A stretch of 64,000 bases of DNA from Actinoplanes sp. NBRC 103695 (GCF_030269485.1 NZ_BSTL01000040.1:1-64000), one strand, 5' to 3'. Positions 25,465 through 34,490 are shown, counted from the stretch's first letter. Numbers and translations: made by a program. The notes: generated by a model from the letters alone, not told the origin.

Positions 25465-28341
25465 CTAGGTCGGCGGGGACTCGATGTCGGCCTCGATCCG
25501 CCGCCCAACCTGCGCCGCCACCACCTCGGGCTGGTCCAGCCCCAGGGCTCGCTGCAACTGCTCCAGTGACCGCTGGTAGATGCGGTCGGCAGCTGCCGTC
25601 TCGCCGGCCGTTCGCAGGTCGTAGGAGTAGTTGATGCCGCAGATCGAGCGGTACGGGTGTTCGGCGTTGTTGCGGGCGTCGTGGCCGGCCCCGAACGCGG
25701 TCAGGCTGCCTTCGTAGAGGACCGCCGACAGGGCCTGCGCCTGGTCGAGGTCGCCGGCCGCCGCGTGGTCGGAGGCGAGCGAGACCCCGGCCGAGATGGT
25801 GAACGGGTGGTCGGGGCCGAGCCGAGCGGTCAGGCTGTCGTACGAGGCCTGGTCGATGGCCCGCGCCGCCGCGACGTCGCCGAGGGTGCGCAGGTTGATC
25901 GCGGCGTTGACCTGTGACGCCAGGGTCAGCGGGTGTTCGGTGCCGAAGTTGCTCCGGTAGCGGCGGGTCGACTCCTCGAACAGGGCGGCCGCCCGTTCCG
26001 GATTTCCGGACTCGCGCAGGGCGTTGGCGAAGCTGACCGCCGCCGCCAGGGTGAACTCGTGGTCGGCGGTGAACCGGGCGCGCACCTGGCCGTGGTTCTC
26101 CTCGATCACCTCGAGCGCCCGGGGCAACCGGCCGAGTTTGCGCAGCGTGATCGCGTAGGTCCGGCCGGCGAGCAGGCGCTGCGAGTTCTCCGGGCGGGTG
26201 ATCTGGCGCAGCGTCGGCAGCCAGCGTTCGATCAGGGCCACCGCCCGCGCGTACGCGCCCATGCTGTAGTAGCTGCGGGCCTGGTTCAGGTAGGCGTACA
26301 GCAGCGGCGCCTCGACGCCACCGACGTTCTCCCACTGGACGGCGATCTCCCGGTCCAGTGTCAGCGCCTCGGTGTAGCGGCCGGTCAGCCGGTAGTCGAC
26401 GGCCAGGTTGGCCTTGGCGCGCAGCACGTACGTCTCGCCGGGGTCGAACACCGAGAGGTGGTTGCGCAGGTTTCTGGTGTCGAAGTCCAGCGCCTCCTGG
26501 TACCGCCCGGCGATGCGCAGGTCGAGTCCGATCTGGTTGCCGTTGATCAGGGTGAATTCGTGGGTCGGGCCGAGTGTCGGGCTGCTCCGGAAGCCCTCCC
26601 AGGTCTCCTGCATGATCGTCGCGGCCTCCCGGCTGAAGCCCAGGGTGCGCAGTGCGTTGGCCTGTTGCGCGCGGGCCAGCAGAGTGAGCTCGCCGGTTTC
26701 CCCGAGCCGTGGGCTCCAGGTCTCCCGCGACCAGGTTTCGGCGGCGCTGGTGGCCAGGTAGCGGGAGTTCTCGTAGTCGCCGATCAGCCACAGGTAGCGC
26801 GCGTGGTCGAGCACCACCTGGCGGCCGCGCAGCGTTTCCGAGGCGATCATCCGGGCGGGTTCGATGTGCGGGCCGATCTCCAGCTGACGCTCGTAGCCGC
26901 CGTGCTCGTCCGGGTCGCCGGGGTTGGCGGCGATCAGCACGTTGCGGACGTTGCGCAGCGTCTCCTCCTGCTGCTCGGGGGCCAGCGTGTCGCGGAGCAC
27001 CCGCTGGACCAGCCGGTGCACCTGGACGCGCTGGGTCGGGTCCACCTTGGCCAGCCCGTACCGGCCGAGGGTGCGGACCGCCCGGCCCACCTCGATGCGG
27101 GAGTTGAGCACGTCGCGGAGCGGCTCGCTGGTCTCGGAGCCGCCGCCGCGGCGCAGCAGGGAGATCGGCACCGGCTCGCCGCCGAGATAGGCGAACAGCG
27201 AGAAGAGCTGGGCGACGCCGTCCTGGTCGCCGCGGAAGGTGTCCAGGGCCAGGCCGACGAACGCCGCCACGGACAGCGGGTAGTCCGGCGGCTTGCCCTC
27301 GCCGAGCAGTTCGCGGGTGTGGCTGTCCAGCAGCTCGATGTACTCCCGTACCGGCATGGCCGTCGCGAGGTACCACGCGGCGGCCTGCTCCAGCGCCAGC
27401 GGCAGGTCGCCCAGGCGGTCGGCTAGCTGGTCGGCGTCGTCGCCGGCGATCCGGGCGTCGCCGCGCTCGGCGGTGCGCCGGCTGAGCATCTCCACGCTTT
27501 CGCCGCGCTCGAAGACGTCCACCTCGAGCGACGGGCCGGCCGCGCTCCACGCCTGGTTGCGGGTGGTCACGATGACGTGCCCGCCGGTCGACGGGATGAG
27601 CGGTTCGAGCGGCGCCGGGTCGTCGGCGTTGTCGTAGACCAGCAGCCAGTCGCGGTCGCTGCCGGCCAGCTCGGTGAGCACGGCGCGGGCGGTCTCCTGC
27701 AAGTTTTCGGTCACCGGCAGGTTGAGCTGGTCGGCCAGGTCGCGCAGCGCGGTCAGCACGGTCGCGGTCTGTTCCGCCGGGATCCACCAGATCAGGTCGT
27801 ACTCGTCCTGGTGGCGGTAGACGTACTCGGTGACCAACTGGGTCTTGCCGACACCGCCGATGCCTTGCAGGGCGTGTGGCAGCACGGCCGTGGTCGAGCC
27901 GCGTTTCAGCTGCTCGACCAGTCTGTCCAGCAGCGACACCCGGCCGGTGAAGTGCTGGTTGCGGCCCGGCACGTTGCCCCAGACCATGCCGGTGCGGGTC
28001 ATCCGGTGGGCCGGCAGCGACACGCCCGGCCGCTCGGCCTCCTCGACGAGGGCGGCGGCGTCGTCGGTGGCCGAGCTGGGGTGGTCGCGGCGCAGCATGC
28101 GGGTCAGCGTCTGGACGCCGCCCGGCTGGGCCACGCAGGCGTCCACGATCGCGGCCAGGTCGGCGCGGACGTCGTCGGAGCGCCGGGGGTCGAACGGCTG
28201 CGGCAGCGCGCTCGTCAGCTCGGTGACGACCGCGTCGCGCGTCTCCCGCTCGGTCAGCGCCGGCACCCGAAGCAGAATGCCCAGCAAACGGTCGCCATCG
28301 AATTGCACGTCTGACACGGGATCTCTTTTCCGCCGCACCAT
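25465..28341 (-). CDS. STAND NTPase: EAD2-like domain, NB-ARC and tetratricopeptide repeats
   Basis: A 958-aa protein. Residues about 11-100 resemble the effector-associated domain EAD2 (VPALTERETRDAVV, AIVDACVAQPGGVQTLTRML). After a linker, the NB-ARC ATPase has P-loop LQGIGGVGKTQLVTEYVY (Lys166), WLLVYDNADDP and LGDLPLALEQ. From about 480 on there are TPR-like repeats. The core is homologous to the protein at 18606-21524, and both have the FxSxx-system TPR architecture, but the N-terminal modules differ. EAD domains normally recruit a partner effector carrying the same domain; no such partner is visible in this window. An in-frame GTG at 28317 is an alternative start. Confidence 0.82.
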   Translation of the reverse strand: MVRRKRDPVSDVQFDGDRLLGILLRVPALTERETRDAVVTELTSALPQPFDPRRSDDVRADLAAIVDACVAQPGGVQTLTRMLRRDHPSSATDDAAALVEEAERPGVSLPAHRMTRTGMVWGNVPGRNQHFTGRVSLLDRLVEQLKRGSTTAVLPHALQGIGGVGKTQLVTEYVYRHQDEYDLIWWIPAEQTATVLTALRDLADQLNLPVTENLQETARAVLTELAGSDRDWLLVYDNADDPAPLEPLIPSTGGHVIVTTRNQAWSAAGPSLEVDVFERGESVEMLSRRTAERGDARIAGDDADQLADRLGDLPLALEQAAAWYLATAMPVREYIELLDSHTRELLGEGKPPDYPLSVAAFVGLALDTFRGDQDGVAQLFSLFAYLGGEPVPISLLRRGGGSETSEPLRDVLNSRIEVGRAVRTLGRYGLAKVDPTQRVQVHRLVQRVLRDTLAPEQQEETLRNVRNVLIAANPGDPDEHGGYERQLEIGPHIEPARMIASETLRGRQVVLDHARYLWLIGDYENSRYLATSAAETWSRETWSPRLGETGELTLLARAQQANALRTLGFSREAATIMQETWEGFRSSPTLGPTHEFTLINGNQIGLDLRIAGRYQEALDFDTRNLRNHLSVFDPGETYVLRAKANLAVDYRLTGRYTEALTLDREIAVQWENVGGVEAPLLYAYLNQARSYYSMGAYARAVALIERWLPTLRQITRPENSQRLLAGRTYAITLRKLGRLPRALEVIEENHGQVRARFTADHEFTLAAAVSFANALRESGNPERAAALFEESTRRYRSNFGTEHPLTLASQVNAAINLRTLGDVAAARAIDQASYDSLTARLGPDHPFTISAGVSLASDHAAAGDLDQAQALSAVLYEGSLTAFGAGHDARNNAEHPYRSICGINYSYDLRTAGETAAADRIYQRSLEQLQRALGLDQPEVVAAQVGRRIEADIESPPT

Positions 28342-28412
28342 GGTTCCTGGTCGAAAAGACTATCGGAATGCACGGTCGCGAGGAATCGCCGGATTTGCTG
28401 GATGGCGTGCCC

Positions 28413-28518
28413 AAATTCAAGATCAAGAACCGGAAGATCCGGATCAGGTCGTAGCCGGGTGGGTGGTGCTGACCGCTGCTCTCGCCGAGGGTCGCTTCGC
28501 TCCGCGTGCGTAATGGGT
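28413..28518 (+). repeat. Dispersed intergenic element, copy B
   Basis: AAATTCAAGATCA followed by GGTGGGTGGT, GACCGC, CGCCGAGG and GCGT..TAATGG in the same order and strand as 13332-13436. This copy also contains CGCTTCGCTCCG, reminiscent of the reversed core of the 61-bp element at 17507. Confidence 0.5.
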
Positions 28519-28548
28519 CACTCTGCGGCGCTCCGCGCCGGAAGAGCA

Positions 28549-28591
28549 TTGACGGCTACACGGGCGTGTAGTTCACTACACGGGTGAGTAG
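28549..28591 (+). promoter_or_regulatory. TetR promoter with tandem operators
   Basis: TTGACG (28549-28554) is a likely -35. Two 16-bp operator-like sequences follow, exactly 20 bp apart: CTACACGGGCGTGTAG (28556-28571, perfect inverted repeat) and CTACACGGGTGAGTAG (28576-28591). The second overlaps the GTG start at 28584, so the mRNA is probably leaderless and self-repressed by the TetR protein it encodes. Confidence 0.65.
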
Positions 28592-29216
28592 TGCTAACGG
28601 GGATCTGACGGCGCGGGCACGGATCCGCGACGCGGCCATCGAGCTTTTCGCCGAGCGGGGCATCGCCCCCGCGACCATTCGCGACATCGCGGAGCGTGCC
28701 GGGGTGTCGTCCGGGCTGCTCCGGCATCACTTCGGCTCCAAGGACGGCCTGCGCGAGGCCTGCGACGAGTACGCGATGTCCAAGATGACCGAGATCCGCG
28801 AGCGCATGCTCGGGCCCAACGCGATGGCGGACCCGGCCATCCTCGCCGCAGTGCACCCGGCCGCGATGCTGCTGCAGTCCTACCTGGTGCGCTCCATGAT
28901 GGAGGCCAGCTCGACGTCGCTGTTCGACGCCGCCATGGAGTCCGGGCGAGTCTGGCTCCAGCACGCCGACCACCACCCCGGCGACCCGGACGCCTATCTC
29001 GCCGTGCTGATCGCGATGAAGATCAGCATGTTCCTGATGCGCGACCAGATCTCCCAAGTGCTCGGCCAGGACATGACGACGCCGGCCGGGCACCGCCGGA
29101 TGCTGCGCGCGTCGATCGAGATCTTCACCCTGCCGATGCTCACCACCGAGCAAGGCGAGCAGGCACTCAAGGCGTTGGATTCCCTCATCGGATCCACAGA
29201 GCGGGAGCAGTCATGA
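28584..29216 (+). CDS. TetR-family transcriptional regulator
   Basis: A 210-aa regulator with a typical N-terminal TetR helix-turn-helix (ARIRDAAIELFAERGIAPAT, then VSSGLLRHHFGSKDGL, residues about 10-55) and a helical ligand domain. The GTG start sits inside a tandem operator, pointing to autoregulation. The stop overlaps the start of the ABC exporter ATPase (ATGA), so regulator and exporter form one operon. The usual role is to derepress the exporter in the presence of its substrate or inducer. Confidence 0.88.
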   Translation: MSSANGDLTARARIRDAAIELFAERGIAPATIRDIAERAGVSSGLLRHHFGSKDGLREACDEYAMSKMTEIRERMLGPNAMADPAILAAVHPAAMLLQSYLVRSMMEASSTSLFDAAMESGRVWLQHADHHPGDPDAYLAVLIAMKISMFLMRDQISQVLGQDMTTPAGHRRMLRASIEIFTLPMLTTEQGEQALKALDSLIGSTEREQS

Positions 29217-30106
29217 CCGAGGCCATCGATGCCGACGGACTGATCAAGCGGTTCGGGCGCGCCACCGCGCTGAACGGGCTGGATCTGCGGGTGCGTACCG
29301 GGGAGGTGCACGGCTTCCTGGGCCCGAACGGCGCCGGCAAGACCACCACCATCCGTGTCCTGCTGGGACTGATGCGCCCCGACGGCGGCGCCGCCACCCT
29401 GCTCGGCGGTGATCCGTGGCGTGACGCCACGGCGTTGCACCGGCGGCTGGCGTACGTGCCGGGCGACGTCACCCTCTGGCCCACGCTCAGCGGCGGCGAG
29501 GTGATCGACCTGCTCGGGCGGCTGCGCGGCGGCATCGACGTCAAGCGCCGCGACGCCCTGCTGGAGCGCTTCGAGCTCGACCCGCGCAAGAAGGGGCGGG
29601 CGTACTCGAAAGGCAACCGGCAGAAGGTCGCGCTGGTCGCGGCCCTCTCGTCCGATGTGGAGATGCTCATCCTGGACGAGCCCACCTCGGGCCTGGACCC
29701 GCTGATGGAGGAGGTCTTCCGCGAGGTGATCCGGGAGGAGAAGCAGCGCGGCGACCGCACGGTGCTGCTGTCCAGCCACATCCTCTCCGAGGTCGAGGCG
29801 CTCTGCGACCGGGTGACCATCATCCGCGAGGGGCGCGCGGTGGAGACCGGCACGCTCGACGAGATGCGGCATCTGACCCGCACGTCGATCAGGGCGGAGC
29901 TGGCCGGCCCGCCGAACGGCCTGGGGTCGCTGACCGGCGTGCACAACCTCAGCGTCGACGGCGACCGGGTGACCTTCGAGGTGGAGACCGACGCGCTCGA
30001 CCAGGCGCTGCGGGCTCTGGTTCAGGTCGGCGTCCGCAACCTGGTCAGCCGGCCGCCCACCCTGGAGGAGTTGTTCCTGCGGCAGTACCAGAAGGCGAGC
30101 GTCTGA
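29213..30106 (+). CDS. ABC exporter ATP-binding protein (antibiotic/polyketide exporter type)
   Basis: A 297-aa ATPase: Walker A GPNGAGKTTT, signature here YSKGNRQKVALVAAL (LSGGQ replaced by SKGNR, as is usual in DrrA-like exporters), Walker B MLILDEPTSGLDP, H-loop LLSSHIL. The C-terminal part matches exporters of the DrrA/TipC-like group. The permease follows one base after the stop. Co-transcribed with the TetR gene. Confidence 0.87.
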   Translation: MTEAIDADGLIKRFGRATALNGLDLRVRTGEVHGFLGPNGAGKTTTIRVLLGLMRPDGGAATLLGGDPWRDATALHRRLAYVPGDVTLWPTLSGGEVIDLLGRLRGGIDVKRRDALLERFELDPRKKGRAYSKGNRQKVALVAALSSDVEMLILDEPTSGLDPLMEEVFREVIREEKQRGDRTVLLSSHILSEVEALCDRVTIIREGRAVETGTLDEMRHLTRTSIRAELAGPPNGLGSLTGVHNLSVDGDRVTFEVETDALDQALRALVQVGVRNLVSRPPTLEELFLRQYQKASV

Positions 30107-30107
30107 C

Positions 30108-31694
30108 ATGACGGGAACGGCGAGACTGATCCGGCTGATCCTGCGCCGGGACCGGTTCATCATGCCGATCTGGGTGTTCGTGCTCGGCATCCTGCCGGCC
30201 GCGTACGTGACCACCATCGAGGGCCTGTTCAGCACCGACGCCGAGCGTCTCGACTACGCCCTGATCAGCCGGACCAACGCCGGGTTCGTGGCGCTCTACG
30301 GCCAGTTGCGGGGCGACAGCGTGGCCGAGATGGCCATCTGGCGGGCCGGCTTCGTGCCGGTGATGCTCGGCGTGGCCGTGGCGCTGACCGTCATCCGGCA
30401 CACCCGCGCGGACGAGGAGGCCGGCCGGACCGAGCTGATCGGCGCCGGCGTGGTCGGCCGGCGCGCGCCCCTCGCCGCCGCGCTGATCACCACGATGGCG
30501 GCGTGCCTGGTGCTGGGCGTCATCGCCACGCTCGGCCTGGTCGGTCAGGGCCTGCCGGTCGCCGGCTCACTCTGGTCCGGCGTGGAACTGACCGTCTCCG
30601 GCTGGGCGTTCACCGGGTTCGCGGCGATCGCCGCGCAGCTCACCGGCAGTGCCCGCGGCGCACGCTCGATCGCGGTCCTCGCGGTGGGTCTCGCGTACGT
30701 GCTGCGGCTCGGCGGCGATCTCTCGGCGATGAGCGACGGGCCGTTGTCCTGGCTGTCGTGGGTGTCGCCGATCGGCTGGGTGCAGCACATCTACCCGTAC
30801 GGCGCGGCCGACTGGTGGCCGGCGGAACTGACCGTGGTGTTCGCGGCCGCTGCCACGGCGGCCGGGGTGGTCCTGCTCGGGCATCGGGACCTCGGCGCGG
30901 GGCTGTTCCCCGGTCGTCCCGGTCCGGCCACGGCGGCGCGCTCCCTGCGTACCCCCCTCGCTCTTGCCTGGCGCTTGCACCGCGGTCTGCTGATCGGGTG
31001 GGCAGCGGCCTTCGCCGCGCTGGGTCTGGTCTTCGGTGCGGTCGGCCAGAGCGTGGCGGACCTGGGCTCGGACACCGCGATGGGCGACATCTTCGCCCGG
31101 ATGGGCGGCAGCGAGGTGATGGTGAACAGCTACTTCGCGTCGATCGCGGGCATGGTCGGCATCCTCGCGGCCTGCTACGCCGTGCAGGCCACGCTGCGGA
31201 TGCGTGACGAGGAGACGGCCGGGCACGCCGAGATGATCCTGACCGCCGCGGCCACCCGGCGCGGCTGGGCGGCCGGCCACCTGTTCTTCTCGCTGCTCGG
31301 CCCGGCGGTGCTGCTGCTGGTGGAGGGCCTGGTCTCGGGCGCGGCCTACGGCGCGATCACCGGCGACAACGTGCTCGGTGACGTGCTGGCCGGCGCGGTG
31401 ACCCAGCTGCCCGCGGTGTGGACGCTGGCCGGGGTGGCGGCACTGCTCACCGGCCTGCTGCCGCGCTGGTCAGCTCTCGCCTGGGGCGCCGTGTCGATCT
31501 GCCTGCTGGTCCTGCTGGTCGGCACCACCCTCCAGCTCGACCAGTGGCTCCTCGACATCAGCCCGTTCACCCACGTCCCGCACCTGCCCGTCGGCGACCT
31601 CTCCTGGACACCGCTGGTGGCGCTGACGGTCGTGGCGGCGGCCCTGGTCGCGACGGCCCTGGTCACGCTGCGTCGCCGCGACATCCCGGCCTGA
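30108..31694 (+). CDS. ABC exporter permease (antibiotic/polyketide exporter type)
   Basis: A 528-aa membrane protein with about 12 predicted helices in two related halves, as in actinobacterial polyketide-exporter permeases. The N-terminus reads TARLIRLILRRDRFIMPIWV, and the segments AIARLTGSARGARS-like and EETAGHAEMILTAAATRRGW (the half-repeat of EEAGRTELIGAG earlier) are typical. The substrate is unknown; TetR control suggests a toxic or signalling compound. Its gene ends in a terminator shared with the converging DGPF gene. Confidence 0.85.
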   Translation: MTGTARLIRLILRRDRFIMPIWVFVLGILPAAYVTTIEGLFSTDAERLDYALISRTNAGFVALYGQLRGDSVAEMAIWRAGFVPVMLGVAVALTVIRHTRADEEAGRTELIGAGVVGRRAPLAAALITTMAACLVLGVIATLGLVGQGLPVAGSLWSGVELTVSGWAFTGFAAIAAQLTGSARGARSIAVLAVGLAYVLRLGGDLSAMSDGPLSWLSWVSPIGWVQHIYPYGAADWWPAELTVVFAAAATAAGVVLLGHRDLGAGLFPGRPGPATAARSLRTPLALAWRLHRGLLIGWAAAFAALGLVFGAVGQSVADLGSDTAMGDIFARMGGSEVMVNSYFASIAGMVGILAACYAVQATLRMRDEETAGHAEMILTAAATRRGWAAGHLFFSLLGPAVLLLVEGLVSGAAYGAITGDNVLGDVLAGAVTQLPAVWTLAGVAALLTGLLPRWSALAWGAVSICLLVLLVGTTLQLDQWLLDISPFTHVPHLPVGDLSWTPLVALTVVAAALVATALVTLRRRDIPA

Positions 31695-31710
31695 CGGCGC
31701 CACCCCCTCG

Positions 31711-31743
31711 GCCGGCCACCCCGCCGCCGCGGGGGTGGCCGGC
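31711..31743. terminator. Bidirectional hairpin terminator between converging genes
   Basis: A 12-bp perfect stem GCCGGCCACCCC / GGGGTGGCCGGC (31711-31722 with 31732-31743) lies in the 68-bp gap between the exporter permease and the minus-strand DGPF gene. There is no U-tract. Confidence 0.7.
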
Positions 31744-31762
31744 ATCCGGCGCGGCGGCCGCG

Positions 31763-32182
31763 TCAGAGCTGGCCGGTCCGCTCGCGCCACGCCCGCTCGT
31801 GGACGACCCACTCGTTGTCCTGCGGGAACTCGTCGATGGTCGGCACCCGGCGGACCTCGCATCGGGAGCCGTCCATCAGCGGGATCCGCTTGGCCCACTC
31901 GACGGCCTCCTCCTGCGAGGGGACGTCGATCAGGAAGAAACCGCCGAACAGCTCCCTGGTCTCGCCGTACGGGCCGTCGGTCACCACCGGCTTCTCCGCG
32001 GTGAAGTCGACCACGACGCCCTTCGACGGATCCTCCAGTCCCTCGTGGGCGAGCAGCACGCCGGCGTCGACCAGTTCCTTGCTGAACCTGCCCATGCTCT
32101 CGAGCACCTCGTCGAACGGTGTCTCGGCCACCCTCGCCCGCGACTCGTCGGTGGCCCGCATGATCAGCATGTACTTCGCCAC
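31763..32182 (-). CDS. DGPF-domain (YCII-related) protein
   Basis: A 139-aa dimeric alpha/beta-barrel protein. The start GTG at 32180-32182 is chosen for its GAGGGG ribosome site. It begins VAKYMLIMRATDESRA and contains the family signature VTDGPYGETRELFGGF. DGPF proteins are often encoded beside ECF42-type sigma factors, but this gene has none next to it; the DGPF/sigma pair of this window is at 39308-40818. Its biochemical role is unknown. Confidence 0.85.
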   Translation of the reverse strand: MAKYMLIMRATDESRARVAETPFDEVLESMGRFSKELVDAGVLLAHEGLEDPSKGVVVDFTAEKPVVTDGPYGETRELFGGFFLIDVPSQEEAVEWAKRIPLMDGSRCEVRRVPTIDEFPQDNEWVVHERAWRERTGQL

Positions 32183-32285
32183 GGTGGTTCCCCTCGTTCG
32201 GCGGGCCGGCTCTCCGACCCTCTCATCCCCACGGTCGAACGGGACGGGCGCGGATCGACAACCGCGCAAGAAAAATCCCGGCCGG

Positions 32286-33938
32286 CTACTTGCGTTGGGG
32301 AAGGGAGTGTTCCTCGTGGTCGAGTTCGCGTTCCAGGGTGCGCAGGCCGTCGTCGTTGAGGCGGCCGGCGTCGCGCCAGCGCAGCAGTTCCTCGCGCTGG
32401 GCGTCGATCACGGCGCGGCGGACCATCAGCGCCGCCTCGTACTGCGGTGACTCCGGGACCTGGTCGGATTCCGCCTTCTCCAGCAGGTCCAGGCGTCGCC
32501 GGTAGCGCTGGAGGCGGGTCTCCAGCTGCTGCCGCATGACCGTGATGGCGTGCTCCTCGACGTGGTCGTGCTGCTGGAGCTGGATCTCGTCGAGCCGGGC
32601 CACCGCCGCCTCCACCGAGGCCGCGCGGGCGGTGTTGCGTTCGCGGGCCTCGTCGTTGCGGTTGGCGCGCAGGCCGAGACGGCGGACCAGCGGGCCGAAC
32701 GTCAGACCCTGGCCGATCAGCGTCACCAGCACCACCACGAACGCGCAGAAGTGCAGCAGCTCCCGGTCGGGGAAGCCGACCGGCAGGATGAAGATCGCCG
32801 CCAGCGTGATCACGCCGCGGGTGCCGGCCCAGCTCATCGCGGTCGACTCCTTGGCGCCCAAGGCCTGGCCGCGCCGCTGGGCGCGGTCCTGTTCCGTCTC
32901 GTCGCCGGACGGCACCAGGTCCTCACCGCCGAGCCGGGCGTGCATCGAGCGGGGCAGCAGCTGGGTGGCCACCAGCCACAGCGGGCGCAGCAGCAGGACC
33001 ACGCCGAGGGTGATGGCGAGCGCGATGACGATGGTGGAGGTCTTGTACTTGGGCAGCTCGTCGAGCACACCCGGCAGCTGGATGCCGATGAGCAGGAAGA
33101 CCACGCCCTCCAGCAGGAAGTCGATGAGCCGCCACACCGCGCCGGTCTGCAGGCGGCTGGCGCCGGTGGCGTACCGCGGGGCGTCGTGGCCGATGATCAG
33201 GCCCGCCACGACGACCGCGAGGACACCGGAGACGTGCACGCGCTCGGCCAGCAGGTACGCGGCGAACGGCGTGGCCAGCGACAGCGCGTTGGCGGTCAGC
33301 GGGTCGGTGCGCAGCGGGCGGAGCAGCCGGACCACCCGGGCGACCAGGTAGCCGGCCACCACACCGCCGGCCGCGGCGAGCACGAACTGGCCGACCGCGT
33401 TGGTGAACGTGAAGTTCTCCCCGCCGGCGGCGCCGATCGCCACGGTCAGGATGGTCAGGGCGGTGGCGTCGTTGAGCAGGCCCTCGCCCTGGATCAGGGT
33501 GACCAGGTTGCTCGGCAGGCCGGCCTTGCGGCCCACGGCCAGCGCGGCGACCGGGTCGGGCGGGGCCACCGCCGCGCCCAGGGCCACCCCGGCGGCCAGG
33601 GTCGCGCCCGTGACCCACAGCGAGAAGCCAAGCCCGACCAGCAGCGACGTCGCGATGACCAGGCCGACGGAGAGGCTGATCACGGTGCGCATGTTGCGCC
33701 GGATGTCGACGAGCGAGGAGTCCAGCGCCGCGTTGTAGAGCAGCGGCGGCAGCAGGAACGTGAGGATCACCTCGGGGTTGATCTCGATATTCGGGCCCGG
33801 CAGGTACGCGTAGGCGATGCCGACGAGGGTCAGCAGCGCGGCGGCGGGCAGGCCGCTGCGTTCGCTGAGCCATCGCACGGTGATCACCACCGCGATCGCG
33901 GCGAGCACGAACAGCAGGAACTCCTCAGCGTGATGCAC
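32286..33938 (-). CDS. Sodium/proton antiporter, CPA1 family, with long cytoplasmic tail
   Basis: A 550-aa protein. Residues 1-400 form about 12 membrane segments with the CPA1 motifs VAPPDPVAALA and GLLNDATALTIL. A charged, coiled-coil-prone tail of about 130 residues follows (ARAASVEAAVARLDEIQLQQ, then Arg/Glu-rich helices), as in NhaP-like exchangers of soil actinobacteria. It exports Na+ or K+ for protons. It shares its upstream region with the divergent MarR gene. Confidence 0.88.
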   Translation of the reverse strand: MHHAEEFLLFVLAAIAVVITVRWLSERSGLPAAALLTLVGIAYAYLPGPNIEINPEVILTFLLPPLLYNAALDSSLVDIRRNMRTVISLSVGLVIATSLLVGLGFSLWVTGATLAAGVALGAAVAPPDPVAALAVGRKAGLPSNLVTLIQGEGLLNDATALTILTVAIGAAGGENFTFTNAVGQFVLAAAGGVVAGYLVARVVRLLRPLRTDPLTANALSLATPFAAYLLAERVHVSGVLAVVVAGLIIGHDAPRYATGASRLQTGAVWRLIDFLLEGVVFLLIGIQLPGVLDELPKYKTSTIVIALAITLGVVLLLRPLWLVATQLLPRSMHARLGGEDLVPSGDETEQDRAQRRGQALGAKESTAMSWAGTRGVITLAAIFILPVGFPDRELLHFCAFVVVLVTLIGQGLTFGPLVRRLGLRANRNDEARERNTARAASVEAAVARLDEIQLQQHDHVEEHAITVMRQQLETRLQRYRRRLDLLEKAESDQVPESPQYEAALMVRRAVIDAQREELLRWRDAGRLNDDGLRTLERELDHEEHSLPQRK

Positions 33939-33976
33939 TCGGTCATTCTTCCGGATCTAGATGACGAACCCAATAC

Positions 33977-34014
33977 TTGACACTCTCGGTGTCATGATGA
34001 CACCGTGAGTGTCA
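33977..34014 (+). promoter_or_regulatory. Long palindromic operator of the MarR regulator
   Basis: Two 18-bp arms (33978-33995 and 33997-34014) are inverted copies with one mismatch: TGACACTCTCGGTGTCAT and ATGACACCGTGAGTGTCA, one base apart. TTGACA (33977-33982) at the left end is a likely -35. The right arm covers the GTG start, so the MarR product probably represses its own gene and possibly the divergent antiporter. Confidence 0.7.
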
Positions 34015-34490
34015 TGAAGAGTGGCGCGGAAGGGCTCTACGAGGTGCTGCGGCACGTGCGGCCACTGCACCAGTGGTCCGCCAAGGCGGTCGCCGACGCG
34101 CTGGCCGAGCACGACGTGAGCATGCCGATGCGGGCGGTCCTGGAGCGGCTGATGGACGGCGCGCAGACGGTGCCCCAGGTGGCCCGGTCACTGTGGCTGC
34201 CCCGCCAGGTGGTGCAGCGGCTGGCCGACGCGGCCGTCGCACTGGGCTACCTGCGGTTCGTGGTCAACCCGGCGCACCGGCGGTCCCGGCTGGCCGAGCT
34301 GACACCGGCCGGGCGGCGGGTGTTCGGCGAGATCCACGACCGGGAGCTGGGCGAGCTGGGGGAGTTGGCCGACCGGCTCGACCCGCGGGACATCGCTGCT
34401 GCCGTACGCGTCATCTCCGCCTTGACCGCACACACACGCGAGGTGGCGCTGCGCGCGGGGGACGGGCCGCTTTCCGGAGAGGAGATGTGA
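34005..34490 (+). CDS. MarR-family transcriptional regulator
   Basis: A 161-aa winged-helix protein. The recognition region reads TVPQVARSLWLPRQVVQRLADAAVALGYL and the wing contains NPAHRRSRLAELTPAGRRVF, the usual MarR pattern. Starts GTG 34005 or ATG 34014 both lie in the operator, suggesting a leaderless message. Its stop overlaps the start of the hydrolase gene by one base (TGATG), so it most likely controls that gene. Confidence 0.85.
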   Translation: MSVMKSGAEGLYEVLRHVRPLHQWSAKAVADALAEHDVSMPMRAVLERLMDGAQTVPQVARSLWLPRQVVQRLADAAVALGYLRFVVNPAHRRSRLAELTPAGRRVFGEIHDRELGELGELADRLDPRDIAAAVRVISALTAHTREVALRAGDGPLSGEEM

